Positions 58,650 to 64,000 of a stretch of 64,000 bases of DNA are shown in pieces. This DNA comes from Apiosordaria backusii (lineage: Eukaryota; Ascomycota; Sordariomycetes; Sordariales; Lasiosphaeriaceae), in assembly GCA_030549205.1 (NCBI GenBank), contig JAUKTV010000014.1:1-64000 (forward strand), written 5' to 3'. Both the position numbers and the translations under genes were made by a program. A model generated the notes under the pieces. The model had not been told where the DNA came from. It was given only the letters and a program-made list of their open reading frames with translations, and ran no database searches. Positions within the stretch are counted from its first letter, which is position 1. Every line of letters starts with the position of its first letter.

Positions 58650-60013
58650 TTAGCCCACAGGTACCCTGTACGTCAGGAGAATCAGAAGACGGGTAAAGGA
58701 TGCAAATGAAAACAAAGGCATAAACCTACCATGCGTCGGTGCGTGTTGGTTTCCTACCCACCGGTTGTGATGCCACCTTTGTGAGCTGAAAACTTCACTC
58801 GCCCTTCTTCTTCTGCCGTGGAAAGCCATGAGCCCAATCAGCACGGATAGATCACCCGACAGTCCCCCTGATGTAACGTTCGCACCAGGATTGGCGTAAA
58901 TCTGGGGGACGAGCGAGGGCACCCAGGAAGGGTTTCTGCCCACGACGAATGACCCGCCTCGTCCTTCGGTGGTAACATAGGTGATGTTGGAATCGGCTTT
59001 CCAGCGGCAGATAGGGAGGAGGCTCCAGTAAAACACCGTGTCACTGTCCAAGTCTTGACGCATAATTCTCGAGTTCCCCAGTGATGCGTCACCCGGTCCG
59101 ACAATCACTGGCAGGTGGCTGCAGCACGAGAAAATGGACGCTTGGCGATAGACAACGGGGCGGCCGGTGATGTTGCCAGCCGCGTCAACACGAACAATTT
59201 GACCTTCGTGTCCTCGTCCAGGACGGTACCTGTTTTTTTCCATATCACAATGAGGTCAGCAAAGTTCCCTCTTGGTTTGGCATGAAACCCCAAAGGGTAT
59301 ATGCGAGGATATCATGAACAGAATACTCACCACCGATACTCATCCGCCGGGGTTACGACGCCGCCGTGTTGCTCCTGTCGATATCGGAATACTAACCCGG
59401 GCCATTCATCTTGGTACTCATCCGCGCGTTCGGGGGGCATGGGGTTCAACCACTGGTCTCTGAGCATTCCGCCTCCCTGAAACGCAACATTGCTCGAGGG
59501 CTCATAGTTGGGGTTGAGCTCGTTTACCACGAACAAAAAGGAGGTTTCAGTGGGAAGCCGGATACCGTCTTCGCCCACGGCCATAGCCGTGCCGGAGGTC
59601 CTGGGGTCTCGATCGCGGTGTTTACTGCGAGACCCATAGCTGGGGGAAGAATGCTTGTCACGGTGGCTATGGTTAGTATTCCGAGAGAAACCAGACTTGG
59701 TGCCCTGATTATCCTGTCAGCGCGAAGGCTTTGTATCCGGATTTTGTGCGGACACCTTACCAAGAATAGGCTCATTGTCAGGCTGAGATGAAAATGATGA
59801 GGTAATTCGGGTGTTACTAGTCTCTAGTGTTGAGACAGAGAAAGGTAGAATACCTAGCTCTAGGAGGCGGCAGGCAGAGTCGCAGAGATTTGCCGTCGGC
59901 AGCCAGTTTGTGTTCAGGGGTGGATGCGTGGGCTGTTCCTGACTAGGTAGTTGATGCCGTTTCGTGATCATGCAGCGAGATCTATCACAACTGACAGAAA
60001 TTTTCAGACACAT
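58650..60013 (-). CDS. Unrecognised gene, possibly broken; exon structure uncertain
   Basis: A coding-looking segment runs from about 59626 to 58650 with one clear 101-nt intron (59330-59230, GTGAGT...AAACAG) joining PADEYRW to YRPGRGHEGQIVRVD. Preserved text includes VVNELNPNYEP, GMLRDQWLNPMPPERADEYQDEWPG, and later GPGDASLGNSRIM and NVTSGGLSGDLSVLIGLM. I do not recognise the family. Upstream, a typical signal-peptide or membrane segment (SLVSLGILTIATVTSILPPA) lies in another frame at about 59630-59705. Joining them needs a 1-nt frame change near 59600 or an alternative splice that uses the TACTAAC at about 59670 and a 13-nt exon. Another open frame to 60013 may supply the N-terminus. The 3' end is also uncertain. 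Confidence 0.35.
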
Positions 60014-62269
60014 CCCAAGTTATACTCCTATCAGGTTAGGTACCCAAGAACACAAGCTCCGCCGAAACTACAACGAATGCCATTGAGTATTCAAATGGGT
60101 GCCCAACCCAGGCTCCAACATCTCCCTTCCACTGCAAAACTTGGGGGCTTGACTGTTGGGCTCGAGAACGGCACTGGTTGCCGATAAACTAGTACCTATG
60201 TACATGTAATGGCGGTAGTCCATGGAGACATTTGCTGAACATCACGTGGTAGACGGTGGTTGGCGCACCGGAAGACTGGATGATGCTTCGTTTGAAACCA
60301 GATGTTGGTGCTTCTCGCCAGGGCCAAGGGGGTTGGCAGCGACTGAGATGTTCCAGGAAGTCCGAAAACACAAGCAAGGAACCTGTTGCATTGGGCTCCA
60401 TGATGGGATTTACCATCCCAAGTTGTGGTGTTGCGGTCCTGTTCTCATGCCCACTGGTAAGGTACGTGGTAATAAAGGTCAGATGATGATGTTGATTGAG
60501 TATGGCGAGAAGTATGACGATACTAGCGCGATGTATCTGCAAGACATGGTGACTGAACAGCGAATTGGGCTTTCCCTAAGTACCTATCTACTCAGGGAGA
60601 AGCTGGTATGTGAATCGTGTATAGGTTGAATTGAATGTGCGGTCCGGAACTGCCATTTCATCACCCATGGGGCTGGGGGCTAATCCTTGAGTCAAGAGGA
60701 GTCAAAGGCGCCGCCATTTACGAATAGATATGCCGTGGTACTTGACGTGCAAAGCACTTCAATTCTCCAAGCCCGATCATCCAAGGTACATAAGGAAAGC
60801 TTCGAGAACCAACAAGGGAAGCCCAATCATCGTTTCGAAAGACGAAACAGCTGAGTAAAGCAGGTACGGCTCGCTTTTACGGAATTCCACGTACGCCAGA
60901 TGCCCAAAATTCTTTTAGTCTTTACAGACGGGAGATGCATCTGGTGTTCATACACCGCGCTGGCTGGCTGTTGTTGGTAGGTTGAAGTGGATTAAAAAAC
61001 CCAGTACTCTGCCTGTTAGGTGCACAGAAAAGCAGCGAGCTGATTCGATTAGCAAGTCCCGCACCCATCAAGCCCGAACACATCCGGTATATAACCTGTT
61101 TCAAACAAAGCACTTAGCTTCAGGTACCTGCGGCAAACGCAGCGGACCGTGAGACAGAAACATGAATGAAGTACCGTCCATCTATGTCACTGTGATCCAC
61201 TCGCAAAAATGCCGCACGGGATTTCTCTGTTAGCTGTCGTGAAGGTGGAAGAAGCCCAATGAGTGGCGATGGGGGGATCGATGCCCAACAAAGTGCCTCT
61301 GAAGCTATGTGACGTGCAGAGGGTTGCTTTGACCGACTTGCATCGAACGATATGACGGAACGACTGCTGCTTGTTAAGGGGCAAAAAGAGATTCCACGTC
61401 TGTTGTGTAACATAAGATAATCCTGGAATGGGTTGGAAAGAAACCCTGCGGGAGAAAGGTCTGTCTCCGAGACTTAGATCAGGTGAATTCTGGTGTATAG
61501 TTCTGCGTACCTAGATTCTGGGCTTGGCTTGATGTTCAAATGACGGGCTGGTGACGGAATCTGGGTTGTAGGGGCGCAGTGCAGGAATTGCCAGCTCGCA
61601 AAACAAACCCCGGGGAGGTGCTGCTGCCGATGCTGTATGATTTCCTGTGCTGGATTCGTAGTGTCGTGATGCGGGGCTGGTGGTTGACTGATCGATCTGT
61701 GGATGGGACCCACAATAGGGGTCCTGTACCATATGGGTATCCCCAGCAACCAGAGTCAACACTGGAAATCAGTTCTGGAAGGTATCTCCAGTATGTACCA
61801 ACTAAAATTGAGAAAACCTTATCGGGCAAAATAAGTGTATTCTGGTCGTCGAGTTTCCTTGCGGACTTTGTGACATGACGAAGACTGCAGCAGGACGACC
61901 AACCGCTGGATCAGGCAAACAGTATACATCGCCACCTGCTGCAGGGAAAAGAAAAAAGAAAAAAAGCAGCAGGGGGTTAAAAAGCCAGTTCCCACACCGG
62001 GGCTTAACCCAGGTCACCGCGGTGTTTCGAAAGAGATTGTCAACCTGGTATGCGAACCACTACACTATGTATTTGAGACCAGTAGGGAATCGACAGCACG
62101 AAATGAACAATAGCTCTTAGATAGAAGATAGTGTGTTACAAACCAGAACCAGTGTTATAAATTAGGGAAGTGCGCGGCATGTTTCACACCTGTAAAGGTG
62201 CGAGACCCTTTGACAAGCTAGAACAGGCCTCTTCGATACAACGACGAGCAGCTGGTACATAGAATCCAC
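60014..62269. other. Gene-poor intergenic region, no gene seen
   Basis: Short open frames overlap on both strands without recognisable domains. A tRNA-like relic is listed separately. Confidence 0.4.
61989..62074 (-). other. tRNA-like relic or tRNA-derived repeat
   Basis: The minus strand contains TAGTGTAGTGG (fits the A-box) and, 40-50 nt on, GACCTGGGTTAAGCCCCGG, a B-box/T-arm with GGTTAAGCC in place of GGTTCGANTCC. The 5' and 3' ends do not pair as an acceptor stem, so it is not a working tRNA. Confidence 0.4.
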
Positions 62270-63121
62270 TTATGCCTCACCGCGAGCCATCCGCCTTCTC
62301 TTTCCTTTTCCTTTCCCCGACCCACCACCATTGTTCATCACAGTGATGGTATGTACAAATCTCAGCTTTCCCTTTTCAACCCTAAACTCATGGCTGTCTG
62401 GAATGCCACTGAAGCTCAAGAAAATCGAGACAGCGCCTACTGTTTCATCAATCACATACCTCCGGTCCACGAGCTGCACTCCGCTGGGAATGCCCACATC
62501 ACATCTGTCATTTTGCCCGCCGTTGCCCGTATAGGCCCCTCCTTCCAGCCTCGAGCAGGGCCTCCCCCAGGGCACAACGACAGACTTGTCATGGAAAATA
62601 TCACAGTATGCGTCTCCGGCGGCTTTGATCACCTCTCTCGAGTCTCGCTCTGCCTCGGGGATCGTCCCCCAATTTTCGCGCGAGGCCCACCGCAGGGTTC
62701 CGGTTGCATTGAAAAGCCAGTCGCCCGTTGTTGTGGACAGGAGATCAATCTTTGTGATCTGGGCCGAAGTAAAAAACATTTGCACGCCTATAACATAGGG
62801 CTGGGCTCCCGTGGCCGATACAATCTCGGTGTAGGTAGCGCATTGCGTCGTGTCGAGACTGTGGCGGGAGAAGTCGATTTTGGTGGCGCGGGTCAGGGAC
62901 GAGCCTGCGGTGAGGGAGGCGTTGCGGAAGTTCTCATGGTAGACGACGGCAGAGGGTGAGAGTGGCTGTAGGAGGGCAGGATTTCCCGCTGTCTGGGCGG
63001 CAAGAAGGCTGTCGGCGGCCGTCTTGAGGAAGTCTCTGGTACAGGCCGGCTGGGCTTGGACAACAGGGCCCAGGGACGCCAAGATTGTGGAGAGGAAGAG
63101 CGAAGTGAGTGGGTGCATCAT
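62270..63121 (-). CDS. Secreted DUF8021-like protein
   Basis: A single exon of 283 residues with an N-terminal signal peptide (MMHPLTSLFLSTILASLGPVVQA before QPACTRDFL, hydrophobic core LTSLFLSTILASLG). The body shows a pattern common to secreted fungal proteins with a DUF8021 domain: CTRDFLKTAADSLLAAQ, AVVYHENFRNAS, PYVIGVQMFF, GDWLFNATGTLRWASRENWG, VPWGRPCSRLEGGAYTG, then RRYVIDETVG and PDSHEFRVEKGKLRFVHTIT. Four or more cysteines could form disulfides. The C-terminus is a short Lys/Arg/Gly tail. No enzymatic activity is established. Domain name given from memory of the family. Confidence 0.75.
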   Translation of the reverse strand: MMHPLTSLFLSTILASLGPVVQAQPACTRDFLKTAADSLLAAQTAGNPALLQPLSPSAVVYHENFRNASLTAGSSLTRATKIDFSRHSLDTTQCATYTEIVSATGAQPYVIGVQMFFTSAQITKIDLLSTTTGDWLFNATGTLRWASRENWGTIPEAERDSREVIKAAGDAYCDIFHDKSVVVPWGRPCSRLEGGAYTGNGGQNDRCDVGIPSGVQLVDRRYVIDETVGAVSIFLSFSGIPDSHEFRVEKGKLRFVHTITVMNNGGGSGKGKGKRRRMARGEA

Positions 63122-63786
63122 GATGGTCAGGTTTGGATCAAGAAGCAAACGCTGTGTGTGTCGGCAGAGAAACGGGCCAAAAGAGCGCGGATCGAGCATG
63201 TTTGGGTGTGCCCCCGTTTTATAGCTGGCCTCTCTATCTCAGTGGCTAATGTGCTGAACGGGTAATATGCAAAACCCTGGTCTTCTCCAACATCAATATT
63301 GAAAGGCCTTATGAAGAGAGAGGAGTCAAGTTCGGCAGTTTGGATCACGTCAATTGATTGGCAGGGAAGCGTTGTCCCAAGGTATATTTCCCTCCTATCT
63401 CCAACTGTAAGCCAGTGGTTGCCTTTGGTTGGACCATTGCCTCTCGGGGAGGCGGTTACTGGCAAACGTGTTGAGGCGGTTTGTCGGTAGAGAGTCTTGG
63501 GATCCCCGAACGAACTTCAATCCTGGGCATCGTGGGCCAGAGATTTGGCACACAAAGATGCCATACCTTGCAAGGGGCGAACTTGAAGTGATAAAATGCC
63601 AGATATTGATTATACTCGTACCCTTTCCTTTGACGCCGTGCGGCCCACGACACCCAATGCCACACCGAACCTTTTGACCCTCCTCGTGTAGCTTCTATTA
63701 CCCAACCCTTGCGCTCGCTGTAAGTATTTGGTTGGTTTCTGAGATGCAGGTCAAAACGGCCCACCACTTCGGGGAGACAGGCCAGC
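63122..63786. other. Intergenic, no gene seen
   Basis: This lies upstream of the secreted protein and 3' of the AP-1 mu gene. No coding region was recognised. Confidence 0.35.
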
Positions 63787-64000
63787 TCACACGGCGTCTG
63801 GTAATCTGACGGCGATATCTCCCGATTGTGTGATATAACGCACCCATGGAAGCGACGGGTATTGGAGCTGGTGAACAGGTTGGTTAGACACCCAAGAATG
63901 CATGAGGAAGCCGGGAGAGAAAACACACCTTTGGTTCCGTGATCTTGAGGTAGCGCACCTGGATTCCACTGGTGGTGAAGTAGGGAATCTCGAACTTGAC
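63787..64000 (-). CDS. APM1: AP-1 clathrin adaptor mu subunit, C-terminal end (5' part outside window)
   Basis: Exons 64000-63929 (partial) and 63867-63787, with a 61-nt intron GTGTGT...TTCACCAG carrying a TCTAACC branch site. The 50 visible residues are the end of the mu homology domain: VKFEIPYFTTSGIQVRYLKI, TEPK, then LQYPSLPWVRYITQSGDI and the terminal AVRLPDAV. This is the AP-1 mu ending (FEIPYFTTSGIQVRYLKI and LPWVRYIT), not that of AP-2 or AP-3. AP-1 sorts cargo between trans-Golgi and endosomes. The frame is open to the window edge. Confidence 0.92.
   Translation of the reverse strand, partial: SSSRFPTSPPVESRCATSRSRNQRCVFSPGFLMHSWVSNQPVHQLQYPSLPWVRYITQSGDIAVRLPDAV

Overview
This window reads as nuclear chromosomal DNA of a filamentous ascomycete (Pezizomycotina, probably a Sordariomycete). 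Genes carry short GT-AG introns of about 55-110 nt, often with CTAAC-type branch points. About 7 kb at the left edge has the TpA-rich, CpA/TpG-poor look of repeat-induced point mutation (RIP). The gene set is typical of such fungi: TAF11, Fol2, Cdc8, Lcl2, PP1 inhibitor 2, a Zn2Cys6 regulator and an AP-1 mu subunit. The species cannot be named from sequence alone. All exon boundaries were worked out by hand from splice signals, frame continuity and family motifs.

Layout. 1-7230 is degenerate, RIP-like repeat DNA. It holds two direct copies of an ~840-bp repeat that look like the LTRs of a dead retrotransposon. The left copy is interrupted by a clean 384-bp solo LTR with a 5-bp target duplication. 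8.3-23.7 kb is an ordinary housekeeping block: a KEN-box protein, thymidylate kinase, GTP cyclohydrolase I, TAF11, a C2H2 plus cupin-like nuclear protein, mitochondrial ribosomal protein bL27m, Lcl2 and PP1 inhibitor 2. 24.5-43.6 kb is an accessory, catabolic-looking block: an MFS sugar-porter, a Zn2Cys6 regulator, myo-inositol oxygenase, two beta-hydroxyacid dehydrogenases, two metallo-beta-lactamase-fold hydrolases, a zinc alcohol dehydrogenase, and two carboxymuconolactone-decarboxylase/AhpD-like proteins (one with a duplicated domain). 44.5-53.3 kb holds a BTB protein, a MYND protein with an apparent frameshift, a tRNA-Ser(GCT), a conserved hypothetical and a tubulin-tyrosine-ligase-like protein. 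53.3-64 kb is gene-poor. It has a Moco-sulfurase-like class V aminotransferase without a MOSC domain, an unrecognised and possibly broken gene, a tRNA-like relic, a secreted DUF8021-like protein, and the 3' end of an AP-1 mu gene running off the right edge.

The most interesting region is 32.7-43.6 kb. The same two enzyme families (dehydrogenase plus MBL hydrolase) occur twice, flanking an alcohol dehydrogenase and the two CMD-like genes, and several pairs are divergently transcribed. The inferred theme is ring or lactone opening followed by oxidation of a hydroxy acid, possibly linked to inositol or uronate catabolism. The substrate is not shown by the sequence.
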